A DNA stretch of 64,000 bases from Macrococcoides epidermidis (GTDB lineage: Bacteria; Bacillota; Bacilli; Staphylococcales; Staphylococcaceae): assembly GCF_042659445.1 (NCBI RefSeq), contig NZ_JBHSSR010000001.1, one strand, 5' to 3'. A program made the translations under genes and the position numbers. Positions 42,421-51,424 of the stretch are shown here, in pieces. Within the stretch, counting starts at the first letter, position 1. Each line of letters starts with the position of its first letter. The notes under the pieces are model-generated. The model saw only the letters and a list, made by a program, of their open reading frames with translations, made no database searches and had not been told where the DNA came from.

Positions 42421-42845
42421 AGCAATATTTAGTAAAATATTATATTTACTTCTCTATTTTCACCGCATTTTTGTTATATCTATTTTTAACGGGTAATGGT
42501 CATCTTCATCCACTAGAAATTATTTTTATTTCATTATTAATGTTTGGTTATCTCCTATTCATTTGGCCGGAAGCAAAAATTAAATACGGTGATTTTGATA
42601 ATGAAAGTCAAAAATATTCATATCGATTAAAGTATCAAAAAGTCAGTTTAGTTTTCGCAGTTTGCTTGTTGTTAATAAACCTTTTTTCAAGTATCTATTT
42701 ATATTTCCAGCACTATGATATATTTCTAATGATTCTTATAGGCCTTATTTGGAGTGTATTTACGATTGGGATGATTAGAACAAATATGAAATTTAAAAAA
42801 GAATACGCAGCGTTTATTGAACGACAAAACACCAGTGAAAGATAA
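42417..42845 (+). CDS. membrane protein, 142 aa
   Basis: Starts at TTG overlapping the preceding stop (ATTTGA). Four predicted spans: about 8-24, 32-50, 81-99, 104-122, with a charged loop (PEAKIKYGDFDNESQKYSYRLKYQK) in the middle. Same length and plan as its neighbour, perhaps forming a two-subunit membrane complex. The end lies inside a terminator stem. Not recognised. Confidence 0.7.
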   Translation: MKQYLVKYYIYFSIFTAFLLYLFLTGNGHLHPLEIIFISLLMFGYLLFIWPEAKIKYGDFDNESQKYSYRLKYQKVSLVFAVCLLLINLFSSIYLYFQHYDIFLMILIGLIWSVFTIGMIRTNMKFKKEYAAFIERQNTSER

Positions 42846-42870
42846 TCATTTACTTTCACTGGTGTTTTTT
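42829..42870. terminator. bidirectional terminator
   Basis: Twelve-bp stem CACCAGTGAAAG / CTTTCACTGGTG followed by a T-run, between convergent membrane-protein and ribokinase genes. Confidence 0.88.
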
Positions 42871-42874
42871 ATTT

Positions 42875-43732
42875 TCATTTTATTTCATGTCTATAAGGCA
42901 TACCACCTTGTGCACCTAATCCTCCCACTGAAAGAGCGGCTGCCTGATTCGCAAATTGTACAGCATCATTCAATGACATACCTTCACTTATGCCTACAGC
43001 AAGTGCACCGTTGAATGTATCACCTGCACCTGTCGTATCTATAACTTCTGCTTTCATACCTGGAATATTAATCAACTCACTATCGAAATACGTCGCTCCT
43101 TGTTCTCCAAGCGTCACGATCATTTGTTTTGGGTATTTTTCAATCACATCGTTAAATTCCTCACCAAACATCGCCTTTACTTCAGTTTCATTCGGTGTAA
43201 AGTACGTCACTTTCTTCAGTAATTCAGGATTGATTTCAATGAACGGAGCTGGATTATAGATTGTCGTTATCTTCTTTTTATAACTTTCTTCAATAACGTA
43301 TTCAATGATGGATTTCGGAATTTCATTTTGTAGTAGTATAATACTATCTTGATCCATACTATTTAGTGCTTCATCTACTAATTCAATTGAAACTTCACTA
43401 TTTGCACTAGGTACAACAATAATTGAATTATCATTATCCGCTAATGTAATATGCGCAGTGCCACTTGCACAGTCATCAATCTTCTCTATATATTCAACGT
43501 TAACTTTATTCGCTTTCATATTCGTTACAATCATCTCACCGAAATTATCATCCCCAACACAACCTACCATATAAACATTTGCACCAAGGCGTGCAGCACT
43601 GACAGCTTGATTTGCACCTTTACCACCCTCTGTCATAAAGAAAGCATCTCCTAGGATTGTTTCACCTTTCTTTGGTAACCTGTTTGCCTGCACAACTAAA
43701 TCTACAGACATACTTCCGATAACATATATCAT
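42875..43732 (-). CDS. rbsK: ribokinase
   Basis: 285-residue PfkB-family enzyme phosphorylating ribose to ribose-5-phosphate. MIYVIGSMSVDLVVQANRLPKKGETI and TEGGKGANQAVSAARLGANVYMVGCVGDDNFG are the ribokinase-specific N-terminal blocks; DTTGAGDTFNGALAVGI is the catalytic block. ATG 43732 follows GAGGTGA; the longer frame lacks a site. No rbs transporter genes are adjacent, so ribose would come from elsewhere or from nucleoside breakdown. Confidence 0.88.
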   Translation of the reverse strand: MIYVIGSMSVDLVVQANRLPKKGETILGDAFFMTEGGKGANQAVSAARLGANVYMVGCVGDDNFGEMIVTNMKANKVNVEYIEKIDDCASGTAHITLADNDNSIIVVPSANSEVSIELVDEALNSMDQDSIILLQNEIPKSIIEYVIEESYKKKITTIYNPAPFIEINPELLKKVTYFTPNETEVKAMFGEEFNDVIEKYPKQMIVTLGEQGATYFDSELINIPGMKAEVIDTTGAGDTFNGALAVGISEGMSLNDAVQFANQAAALSVGGLGAQGGMPYRHEIK

Positions 43733-43828
43733 ATACTCACCTCTTAAAATTATCATAACGAAATACATAGAAAATAACACGTTACATACATAATTTATTT
43801 GTTATACTATCAAAAATGAGGTGATTAA

Positions 43829-44287
43829 ATGGATACAGTGATATTAAGAGAAGAAGACAAAGCAACGCTGAGAAAATATAATATAGATCCGGAAAAGTTT
43901 GAAGAAGATTTTGAAGATATTTTTAGAATGATCGGCTATGAATATGATGAACTATTATTTAGTGAATTTGGCTATGAATTCGATCCTGATGAGATAGAAC
44001 AAATCCCCAGAATTGCAGCAATGAAAAAAGATTTCCTACAAATTTACGACCATATTGCGAAGGATGAAGGCTATTTGAATTATAACCATCATTACGTATC
44101 ATCTTATAGTGATGTATCGTGCGAAATAAAGTTAAAAGACGGAACGATCATCAAAGGCAAAAGTACAGATACGCATTGGGAGAATAAAGAAATCAATATA
44201 GAAGTAAAACATCTATTCAGTAAACAAATCGTGAAAATCAATCTAGATGAAATAGAATACATTAACATAAAAAACAGCACAATTTAA
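43829..44287 (+). CDS. hypothetical acidic cytoplasmic protein, 152 aa
   Basis: Unrecognised 152-residue acidic protein. N-terminal helices contain DELLFSEFGYEFDPDEI, close to HILEEQFGYEYDLETL in the gene at 48894-49424, so the two are paralogues. The C-terminal half (VSCEIKLKDGTIIKGKSTDTHWENKEINIEVKHLF ... INLDEIEYINI) looks like a small beta barrel. GAGGTG precedes the ATG. In both loci the gene faces a secreted-protein gene on the minus strand. Confidence 0.65.
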   Translation: MDTVILREEDKATLRKYNIDPEKFEEDFEDIFRMIGYEYDELLFSEFGYEFDPDEIEQIPRIAAMKKDFLQIYDHIAKDEGYLNYNHHYVSSYSDVSCEIKLKDGTIIKGKSTDTHWENKEINIEVKHLFSKQIVKINLDEIEYINIKNSTI

Positions 44288-44299
44288 ATGTGCTGTTTT
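44271..44299. terminator. bidirectional terminator
   Basis: Eleven-bp stem AAAACAGCACA / TGTGCTGTTTT followed by T's, between two convergent genes. Confidence 0.88.
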
Positions 44300-44306
44300 T
44301 TGTGTG

Positions 44307-44942
44307 CTATGCTTTTTTCCAGACAGATCCTTTTAAATACATGATAGTCCATTGATCGCCACCGTATTTTTTATCGATGTTACGCCATTTCTTCAATGTT
44401 TTTAAATCATTTGCTTTGATTAAAGCAATGCGGTCAACAACGACGTTCGTTAATTTTGTATGATCTTTGTTATATCGTTCGCTTGAAATGATTTTTATAT
44501 TTTTATAAAAATCTACATATCCCATTTCTGAATGGATACCGATACGGATAGAATACAGCGGTTTACCATAAACTTGATGAATCTTCTTACGAGACACTGC
44601 TTTAATATTATCTGCGTTCACCTGCGTAATCGTACGTTTCATAAATGGTACGTTCTCCTGGAAGTTTGTAAATGCTAATGCATTTGGTGATCGTACTGAA
44701 TCATAACCCGGTTTGTTACCCACTAAGAAGTCTTCATAGTGAACACCTTTTTTATTCTTATAGTAACTCACCTTTTGCCCAGCTTTTAACCCATTGATTG
44801 TCAATTTACCGCTCTTTGCTTTGTTCGCAAAAGCTTCTGTTGCGATATTGATCTTCTTAGGTGTCGCTGCTTCTGCTTGTACATTTACTGATGTTAATAC
44901 TAATCCAGCTGCAAGTCCTGTTACGAGTAATTTTTTCATCAT
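44307..44942 (-). CDS. secreted protein of unknown function, about 211 aa
   Basis: Signal peptide MMKKLLVTGLAAGLVLTSVNVQAEAA, then a beta-rich domain. The segments SRKKIHQVYGKPLYSIRIGIHSEMGYVDFYKNI and SSERYNKDHTKLTNVVVDRI align in plan with MKKMRRIYGKPIQTFRSVDVYADVYKNV and DREHDSNRAYLRCVLF of the secreted protein at 50819-51424, so they are paralogues. AAAGGAG precedes the start. No enzymatic motif. Confidence 0.68.
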   Translation of the reverse strand: MMKKLLVTGLAAGLVLTSVNVQAEAATPKKINIATEAFANKAKSGKLTINGLKAGQKVSYYKNKKGVHYEDFLVGNKPGYDSVRSPNALAFTNFQENVPFMKRTITQVNADNIKAVSRKKIHQVYGKPLYSIRIGIHSEMGYVDFYKNIKIISSERYNKDHTKLTNVVVDRIALIKANDLKTLKKWRNIDKKYGGDQWTIMYLKGSVWKKA

Positions 44943-45021
44943 CAATCACTCCTTTAGGTATTATTATCATCAATCAAATTATAACATAAGTGTTTTTTAG
45001 AGTACATTTATACGAAATATT

Positions 45022-45624
45022 CTATAATTTGGCGCAATTAAATTTAGAAAAAGAACCGTATCGTAGATGATACGGTTCTTGATTGCCTTGATATTCATTA
45101 GGACCAGGTTGTGAGTCTTGTACACACCGAATGATCGTCCAGACAAAAAATACAAGAGAAGTAATAACAATAATCAAATTAATTACAAGATAGATACCCA
45201 TTAAATCTGTATCGCCACCAGAGTATTTAGTAAAAGAAATAACATAATATAAAATATTCGGTACACCAATTCATAAAATAGCCCATTTACCACTCTTACC
45301 AATGTCATGCAAACGACGTAAAAGTAAAGAAATGTTAGGTATTAACAAGATTAAACTAATCAAACATAGAAATACAATCATTACAGCAATTGAAATAGTA
45401 GTAAATGCAAAAGCCTCATGATTACCATCAGTTGAAGATGTGTCTATCGCAGATAACCCTGATATCATAATAAAAAGATAAATCACTACACTAATAATAT
45501 AAAATAAGACTTGTGTGAATACCGGTACCCAAAATTCTTTTCTTCGTGAACGTCCACTAAAATCAAATGCTCTCGTCCAAAATAACTACGTTGCTTCCCA
45601 AAAAGACATTGATCTATTCTGCAT
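45022..45624 (-). pseudogene. DUF805 gene with two in-frame nonsense codons
   Basis: GGAGG and ATG at 45624 open a frame reading MQNRSMSFWEAT, TAG (45586-45588), LFWTRAFDFSGRSRRKEFW, several spans, LLLRRLHDIGKSGKWAIL, TGA (45271-45273), then the rest to VWTIIRCVQDSQPGPNEY. All DUF805 landmarks are present in one frame, so only point mutations broke it. Both stops could derive from Trp or Gln-like codons. Recent decay is likely. Confidence 0.82.
45051..45080 (-). terminator. terminator of the DUF805 pseudogene
   Basis: Perfect 12-bp stem AAGAACCGTATC-gtagat-GATACGGTTCTT; the minus strand continues with TTTTTC. Confidence 0.88.
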
Positions 45625-45689
45625 AAGCCCTCCACGGTGTGTAATTTGTTACTTTGATTATAAAAAATTTTTATGCTTTGTATAACAAA

Positions 45690-45726
45690 AGCACGGGAGA
45701 ATCATTAATAATTACTCTCCCGCGCT
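45690..45726. other. isolated GC-rich hairpin
   Basis: Inverted repeat AGC(A)CGGGAGA / TCTCCCG(C)GCT around a 15-base AT-rich loop, in the 195-bp gap between the lipoprotein gene's 3' end and the DUF805 pseudogene. It lies 94 bp from the lipoprotein stop and could be its terminator, but no clear T-run follows. Confidence 0.45.
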
Positions 45727-45819
45727 AGACATTTTGTACCAATTCGATGCTTCATTTTATGAATGAATATTTCCTTTCCCTAAGTTTAAAGCTATAGCAG
45801 GGATTCTGAAAGTTTTTAT

Positions 45820-46836
45820 CTATTCTTTCGGCCATGGATTGATAAAATCATCTTTAAACTCAAGTGCTCTTTCATCATATTTACCTAATCTATCATACAC
45901 TTTTTCAGCAGCTGCTCTCACATCTGGATAACCTGAAAAACTACCTGGAGAAGAACCTCTAATCATTAAATTCCACGCAATCGTTTGAGATTCTGTGTCA
46001 GATGGATTTTTTTCAAAATCATCTAAACATTTATTTGCGATAGCTATTGTGCGTAATTTTTGTTGTCTTTCATTTGATACTTCCGGAGAATTATCATAAC
46101 TACAAGATACCTCACTTTTATTAGCTTGTGTTTCGTTTGCACTCGGAGCATCATCATCACTTACGATCAATTCTCCAGTCATTTGATATGTTTCTGGTTG
46201 TTGTTCCATTGCGATAAAATTATCATTCTTATCAAAGTGGAGAATAAGCTGGAATCCGTTTGAATGATTATTGTTATAAACTAATGAAATCACTTCTCCA
46301 TCATCACTTTTCCAAACTTCAGTAGCAACACCGTATTTAGCAAGAATTTCTTCCCGCGTATGAGGCGTTGATGAATTAATATAAATCTGAGAAACTTTAT
46401 AATCTGTATTTTCTATCGCAATATCACCAAAACGCTCATGATTACTACTTATTCTGCTCTTACCATCATGAGTTGGTTTACCATACATCTTTTCAACTTC
46501 AGTAACCTCCATACCCTGCGTTATACCTGCAAACTCTGAAATACGGTTTTGTCTCGTGTATGCATTGATAAACGCATCAGACAAAATATCGATATGGCCA
46601 TCTTCATCCATGTAAGGATATTTACCACTCAAGTTTTTCTCTTCCGTAGAATCTTTTTTCTCTACTATTTTTTTTGTCTCTTTCGCTTTTTCTTCAGTGC
46701 TTACTTCTTTCTTCTCTTCAGTAGATGCAGATGTTTCAGTTTCTACTTTTGACGCACCTTTTTCTTTCGTTTCTTCTTCATTGCCACATGCCGCCATCAA
46801 CATTGCTGTCATAGATAATAGTAATAACTTTTTCAT
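45820..46836 (-). CDS. lipoprotein with one SmpA-like repeat
   Basis: 338 residues. Lipobox LMAAC (Cys17), a long Glu/Lys/Thr linker, then an SmpA-like module (ITQGMEVTEVEKMYGKPTH ... NNNHSNGFQLILHFD) equivalent to the repeats of the lipoprotein at 21091. The C-terminal 110 residues are a different, helical domain (RQQKLRTIAIANKCLDDFEKN, DVRAAAEKVYDRLGKY). Anchored to the outer face of the membrane. Role unknown. Confidence 0.75.
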   Translation of the reverse strand: MKKLLLLSMTAMLMAACGNEEETKEKGASKVETETSASTEEKKEVSTEEKAKETKKIVEKKDSTEEKNLSGKYPYMDEDGHIDILSDAFINAYTRQNRISEFAGITQGMEVTEVEKMYGKPTHDGKSRISSNHERFGDIAIENTDYKVSQIYINSSTPHTREEILAKYGVATEVWKSDDGEVISLVYNNNHSNGFQLILHFDKNDNFIAMEQQPETYQMTGELIVSDDDAPSANETQANKSEVSCSYDNSPEVSNERQQKLRTIAIANKCLDDFEKNPSDTESQTIAWNLMIRGSSPGSFSGYPDVRAAAEKVYDRLGKYDERALEFKDDFINPWPKE

Positions 46837-46937
46837 AGTAAGCCCCTTTAAAATTTATTCATTACTTCTATTATCTACTAATTTTGTGTATGAATAAATA
46901 TTATTTTTAATAATTTACTTATTTTTAATATAAAAAA

Positions 46938-46963
46938 TCCGCATATGTAATTACATATACGGA
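46938..46963 (-). terminator. terminator of the YdhK-like gene
   Basis: Stem TCCG(C/T)ATATGTAA / TTACATAT(A/G)CGGA with six A's to its left giving U's on the minus strand. Confidence 0.85.
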
Positions 46964-46979
46964 GAATTATACTACATAA

Positions 46980-47498
46980 TTATTTTAACTCGTCTTCAGT
47001 CATCCATTTATGATCTTTAACAGTCTTACCTGTTTTTGTATCTTTATAATCCACAACATAGACATCTGTCTTATGAACATCATCAATTGTTGCATCTGCA
47101 CCCTTCATACCATCCATATGATTAGCAGTCATCTCAGCTTTATCGCCTTTTTTCAAGCCGGACTTCGGTGCATCTTTTAACTCTTCGTTTACCACCCATT
47201 TATGATGACTTACTTTTTTATCACCATTCTTCGGTTGATAACTCACTTCATACACATAAGTTGTATAAACCTCTTTTACAACACCCTCTGCATCCTTCAT
47301 ACCTGGCATATGACCTTCAGTTAATGTGACTTTGTCACCTTTTTTATATTTCGGATTCTCTGCAACTTTCATGTTTGCTGGCGTAGCTTCACTATTGTGA
47401 TTCATATGTGCATGCTCGTCATGTTTCGCTTCTTCATTTGCACCACACCCACTTAACAAAATACCTGCACTCGCAACAACTGCAATTATTCTTCTCAT
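46980..47498 (-). CDS. YdhK family (DUF1541) lipoprotein, probably copper-linked
   Basis: About 172 residues. Lipobox LSGC, a His/Asp/Glu-rich stretch (HDEHAHMNHNS) that could hold metal, then two copies of a 60-residue DUF1541 module, each with YKKGDKVTLTEGHMPGMKDA / LKKGDKAEMTANHMDGMKGA and ending HHKWVVNEEL / DHKWMTEDEL. Met and His richness fits copper handling. The upstream palindrome at 47538 resembles CsoR operators. ATG 47498 follows GGAG. Confidence 0.85.
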   Translation of the reverse strand: MRRIIAVVASAGILLSGCGANEEAKHDEHAHMNHNSEATPANMKVAENPKYKKGDKVTLTEGHMPGMKDAEGVVKEVYTTYVYEVSYQPKNGDKKVSHHKWVVNEELKDAPKSGLKKGDKAEMTANHMDGMKGADATIDDVHKTDVYVVDYKDTKTGKTVKDHKWMTEDELK

Positions 47499-47537
47499 GT
47501 GTTCCACTCCTTCAGGTTTATTAATTCTACTTCATTT

Positions 47538-47556
47538 TATACCCTATAGGGGTATA
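47538..47556. promoter_or_regulatory. CsoR-type operator
   Basis: Palindrome TATACCC-TATAG-GGGTATA, the GC-rich core and TA flanks typical of CsoR/CstR sites, about 40 bp before the YdhK gene and overlapping a probable -10 (TATAAA) on the minus strand. Predicts induction by copper; CstR (sulfur) is an alternative. Confidence 0.65.
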
Positions 47557-47630
47557 AGTCAAACTTTAAAGTTTTATATCCTCACAAGTAAATATCCATT
47601 TAATATATGTATTATAAGTTAAAACAAAAA

Positions 47631-47658
47631 AGAGACTCTAGCCTAAGCCAGAATCTCT
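47631..47658 (-). terminator. terminator of the secreted protein gene at 47688
   Basis: Stem AGAGA(T)TCT(G)GC-TTAG-GC(T)AGA(G)TCTCT on the minus strand followed by TTTTTTG. Confidence 0.85.
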
Positions 47659-47687
47659 ATGTGGTACCTATTTACTTAAATAAAAAA

Positions 47688-48698
47688 TTACTTCTTAATC
47701 TCTTCTTTAATAATATACTTTACATTTCCTTTAAAACTATCTAACCCGACATGCACTTTATAACCATAGTCTGATTTATCATAAGATAAGATGTGCTCTA
47801 ATACTGTTTTATTTGAGAATGCTGTTTCTTTCGGTTGACCGTATTTACTGATAATTTGAGCATACGTCACAGTTTTATTTGGCACATAAATTAATTTATT
47901 TACTTTACCAGTTTTCTCATCCACAGAGAAACCTGCGTTTCTTCCATACTGGAATACACCTACGTATGTTACCATAGCATCACTAACTTTATAATCTTTA
48001 TTAACATCAGTCGCTTTTTCTCCGACTTTATGACCACGAACAATATTATTTTTATTATTAATAAAGTCACTAATAAATTGATCCGATAAAATATCAACCT
48101 TCGCTGTATCTTTCGGCTGCGGATTCAATTTAATTTTCGGCATTTTACGTTTAACCCATTCAGCATAAGTGATTAGGTCACGACCCTCACTGGTAATAGA
48201 TACATTTTGACCGACTAAGCTTAGTAACATCATGTTTTCTTTGCCGTTCATCCAGTTTTGATAATCTTTATCTAATACTGTTAAGAAAGATTTATATTGT
48301 TTCGCATATTTTTTCTTAGCGCTTTGTTTCAGTAAATATTTCGCACGGTTTGTTAAATGTGCTTTATCATAATCAATATTTGACTTTAATGCCTCATTGA
48401 TTTCAATTAAACTATCGTCTGCAGGAATATAACGATTACCTTTGAGCACTAAGAAATTATAACCTTTAACTAACTTATGCTTTGTAACAACAACTTTCGT
48501 ACCAGCTTTTAATTGTGTCTTCTGTTTACTTGCAGATAAATTGTAAGTTTCACGGTTAAAAGCTACAGTATCCTTTAATATCGTTGCGTTATAATCCTGG
48601 TTACCAACCTTTAATTCTGAAACTTTCGTTGCCGCTTGAGCATTTGCTGTTGGTAATAACATTCCTAAAGCTAGTAAAGCTAATCCAGTCTTTTTCAT
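47688..48698 (-). CDS. secreted protein with SmpA-like C-terminus
   Basis: 336 residues. Signal peptide MKKTGLALLALGMLLPTANAQAA without lipobox. N-terminal half is Lys-rich with an SH3-like stretch (KTQLKAGTKVVVTKHKLVKGYNFLVLKGNRY). The C-terminal 120 residues (VDILSDQFISDFINNKNNIVRGHKVGEKATDVNKDY ... YAQIISKYGQPKETAF ... SDYGYKVHV) follow the SmpA-like plan of the lipoproteins at 21091 and 45820. Extracellular; role unknown. GAGGT precedes the ATG. Confidence 0.72.
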   Translation of the reverse strand: MKKTGLALLALGMLLPTANAQAATKVSELKVGNQDYNATILKDTVAFNRETYNLSASKQKTQLKAGTKVVVTKHKLVKGYNFLVLKGNRYIPADDSLIEINEALKSNIDYDKAHLTNRAKYLLKQSAKKKYAKQYKSFLTVLDKDYQNWMNGKENMMLLSLVGQNVSITSEGRDLITYAEWVKRKMPKIKLNPQPKDTAKVDILSDQFISDFINNKNNIVRGHKVGEKATDVNKDYKVSDAMVTYVGVFQYGRNAGFSVDEKTGKVNKLIYVPNKTVTYAQIISKYGQPKETAFSNKTVLEHILSYDKSDYGYKVHVGLDSFKGNVKYIIKEEIKK

Positions 48699-48893
48699 AA
48701 TTTACCTCTTTTACAGTTTTTTCTTTTAGTTTAATAGTTTTAAATAGGAAATACAATCTAAATAAAATAAAGATAATATTTATTCGATTAATTGGTGATA
48801 CTTTAGGTTATCATAATATTTTGTTTAATAATAAATAATTGTCAGCTTATCTATTAATATTTACAATTATAAAAAAGAAAGCAAGGTGATAAT

Positions 48894-49424
48894 ATGGAAC
48901 CAAAATTTATTGCGTACCGCGAGAAAGATCGTGACTTTTTAAATGAACATGATATTTATAACTTAAAAGATTTAATCGGAGAAGACTTATATTTAGCTAA
49001 AAATACGCTGGACTATAACTTTGAACATATACTCGAAGAACAATTTGGCTATGAATATGATTTAGAAACATTACTTAAAATAGACTGGGTGAATCATCTT
49101 TATACAAATATCAAACGCATCCAACATAATATCGATATCGATTATAGCGTAGACGAGAATCATATTTCGCTCTGGCATCATGGAGACAGTCTTGTAAAAG
49201 TCACAGTAGCACATGACAAAGAATTCATCGGTCGCATGCATGATTTTAATGAAGAAGATCCGTCATATCCATGGCTAACATTGAAATTAATGGATGGAAA
49301 ATTAGAAGTGATAGATTATAACAAGATTTCAAAAGTCGTGAAAACAAGTGTATCAAAAATAATCAAAAAACCTCACATAGCAATAAAAATTATTAATGCT
49401 ATACGAGGTTTTCATAAATTGTAG
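48894..49424 (+). CDS. hypothetical cytoplasmic protein, 176 aa
   Basis: Unrecognised. Paralogue of the protein at 43829 (HILEEQFGYEYDLETLLKIDWVNHLYTNIKRI against LLFSEFGYEFDPDEIEQIPRIAAMKKDFLQI). It has a similar beta-rich second half plus a basic C-terminal helix (VKTSVSKIIKKPHIAIKIINAIRG). AAGGTGA precedes the ATG. The last codons lie in a terminator stem (49367-49412). Confidence 0.65.
   Translation: MEPKFIAYREKDRDFLNEHDIYNLKDLIGEDLYLAKNTLDYNFEHILEEQFGYEYDLETLLKIDWVNHLYTNIKRIQHNIDIDYSVDENHISLWHHGDSLVKVTVAHDKEFIGRMHDFNEEDPSYPWLTLKLMDGKLEVIDYNKISKVVKTSVSKIIKKPHIAIKIINAIRGFHKL
49367..49412. terminator. terminator overlapping the 3' end of the gene at 48894
   Basis: Interrupted stem AAACCTC(AC)ATAGCA / TGCTAT(AC)GAGGTTT with following T's, between convergent genes. 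Confidence 0.65.
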
Positions 49425-49633
49425 ATAAAATATTTCATCAGTATTCTGCCCTTCTCATCTAAAATGACGACACAATTTTCAAAAGTAATATTGCGATTCA
49501 GTTCTATCGGTTTGTTGATTAGGACATATTCATCACTAATATAAATTTTCCCAAATTTTAATGCGATCGCTTCATCTAAATCATATGTTTTATTATAAAT
49601 TGCAGTTTGAATGCCTGAATAAACTTTCTTCAT
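49412..49633 (-). CDS. hypothetical protein, 73 aa
   Basis: Unrecognised 73-residue protein (MKKVYSGIQTAIYNKTYDL...), beta-rich with repeated short strands (KIYISDEYVLI, ITFENCVVILD) that could be part of a beta-helix. Strong AGGAGG before the ATG supports expression. It overlaps the end of the preceding convergent gene. Confidence 0.6.
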   Translation of the reverse strand: MKKVYSGIQTAIYNKTYDLDEAIALKFGKIYISDEYVLINKPIELNRNITFENCVVILDEKGRILMKYFIYNL

Positions 49634-49727
49634 TTTAATCCCCTCCTATTTGATTAGAGTATATCAAACGGAGTGGACAAAAAATGGTTAGTAAATGTGA
49701 AGATAAATTGTTACTACTCACTAATGC

Positions 49728-50678
49728 TTATTTAAATCCTTTATCCATCTTATTGCCTTGTGGATCTATTTTCACTACTCCTGAATTTTCTAACTTATAT
49801 GTAGCTACTTTTTCTAAATCTTGATTTCTTAAATTAAGCGTGAACTCCCCTGTATTTTCATTTACTCTTACATCATCCGATATCAGCCCTAAATCTTCAA
49901 AATACTCAACACCTTCAAATGCTAATACTTCATTAATCATATTTTGCTTAGCTGTTAACATAGCAGTTGCACTTTCATGTAAATCAAACTCTGATTTTGT
50001 TGCTTCATTTTCCATAGGATTTAAATCCGTAATTTCAATTTTTTCAGCCAATTCTTTTAACGCCGAGTTATTCTTATACTTTTCATACAAATCTTTCGTG
50101 CTGACTAAGACTCCATTTGATGGATTATGAATATCAATAATATTAATATCATTTTGAGTACCAGCAACAAAAATTTCTTCATCACTAATTCCTACAACAG
50201 ATTTAAACATTCCCTTACTCGGATATACAGTATAAAACTTCATGCCGTTAGCATCACTCGGACCTTGTTCTTCTCTTAATAATATTCTATAAACTCGTTT
50301 AGCTTCTTCACCCTGTGGGCCTTGCTTTACGTATTTTCCAGTGAGTAGCTCTTCAGCATTTAAACTATAATTTTCAATACCATCAGCAAAGAAAGCTAAG
50401 GCGATCTTAGTTTTTTCATCTAAATTTATATCATCTTCAGCATCTATTGCCTTATCTTCCACTTTCACTGCACTATTACTATTTTCTGTTGATTCCACTT
50501 TTTCTTCAGTTTCTGTACTGTTATCTGTCACTTCTTTCTTTTCAACACTAGACTTCTCTTCTGTTTTTTCAAATTTCGGTTTAGTATCTTCATTTTTTTT
50601 AGCTTAATCAGCTGATTCATTTGAACAACCTGCTAATAGAATAAAAGTACTCACTGCAATACTCACGATTTTCTTCAT
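49728..50678 (-). pseudogene. lipoprotein gene with premature stop at codon 25
   Basis: AGGAG and ATG at 50678 open MKKIVSIAVSTFILLAGCSNESAD with lipobox LAGC, then TAA (50604-50606), after which the same frame stays open for 291 codons (AKKNEDTKPKFEKTEEKSS...). The C-terminal domain (NLDEKTKIALAFFADGIENYSL ... GVVKIDPQGNKMDKG) is intact. A single base change would restore a 316-residue lipoprotein like those at 21091 and 45820 in overall plan (lipobox, charged linker, globular domain). An internal start at 50531 lacks a ribosome site and would give a cytosolic product. Confidence 0.85.
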
Positions 50679-50798
50679 GTCTATACTCCTATAGTTTAAT
50701 TTGTATTTAAATGTAATACACGTTTATATATAAAATTATATCAATTAAAGTAAAAATGTTACATATTATATTTTTATTAATTAACTTTTTTTACAGAA

Positions 50799-50820
50799 AA
50801 AAGCCCATCAAACGGGCTTT
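50799..50820 (-). terminator. terminator of the secreted protein gene at 50819
   Basis: Stem AAAGCCC-GTTTGAT-GGGCTTT on the minus strand followed by TTTT, overlapping the stop codon. Confidence 0.82.
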
Positions 50821-51424
50821 ATTTAAGGTATTTAAAATCCTCAGTAGAAATTGGATATGAGAAAGAAAAATTGTTATTAAAAGTAGATCGTATATATTTC
50901 TTAAACATTACATTATCTTTACTATTCATTTTATAAAACAATACACATCGTAGATAAGCACGGTTGCTATCATGCTCTCTATCATATACAAATACTACAT
51001 TCTTATATACGTCTGCATATACATCTACACTTCTAAAAGTTTGAATTGGTTTACCATAAATCCTTCTCATTTTTTTCATCTCAAATTTATTTTTATCATC
51101 AGCCTTATTATCAAACACCCTGGTAATTTTTGGATTTTCCAATCCGTCATAGCGGTCTGCAATTGCTATGTCAACCCTACTGTTATAAAGTCTCACTTGA
51201 CCTTCAAAACCTTCTTCATAATCAGGATCATTTAAATATGTTTCTAATCTCCCACCTAATTTGAATCCGTCAAATACATACGTACCTGCTTTTACTTTCT
51301 TTACTACAGCTGAATTATAGTAATTTGGTCTAGATTTACTCGTTTTCGCATTCGCTTCGTTAATTGTGATACCTGATGTTAAAATAATCGTACCTGCAAT
51401 GATAGTTTTAATTAATTTATTCAC
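50819..51424 (-). CDS. secreted protein of unknown function, 201 aa
   Basis: Signal peptide (M)NKLIKTIIAGTIILTSGITINEANA. GTG at 51424 chosen: AAAGGAGA lies seven bases upstream, whereas the longer frame begins inside untranslated DNA. The mature part shares MKKMRRIYGKPIQTFRSVDVYADVYKNVVFVYDREHDSN with the secreted protein at 44307 in plan, so the two are paralogues. No catalytic motif is visible. Confidence 0.68.
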   Translation of the reverse strand: MNKLIKTIIAGTIILTSGITINEANAKTSKSRPNYYNSAVVKKVKAGTYVFDGFKLGGRLETYLNDPDYEEGFEGQVRLYNSRVDIAIADRYDGLENPKITRVFDNKADDKNKFEMKKMRRIYGKPIQTFRSVDVYADVYKNVVFVYDREHDSNRAYLRCVLFYKMNSKDNVMFKKYIRSTFNNNFSFSYPISTEDFKYLK

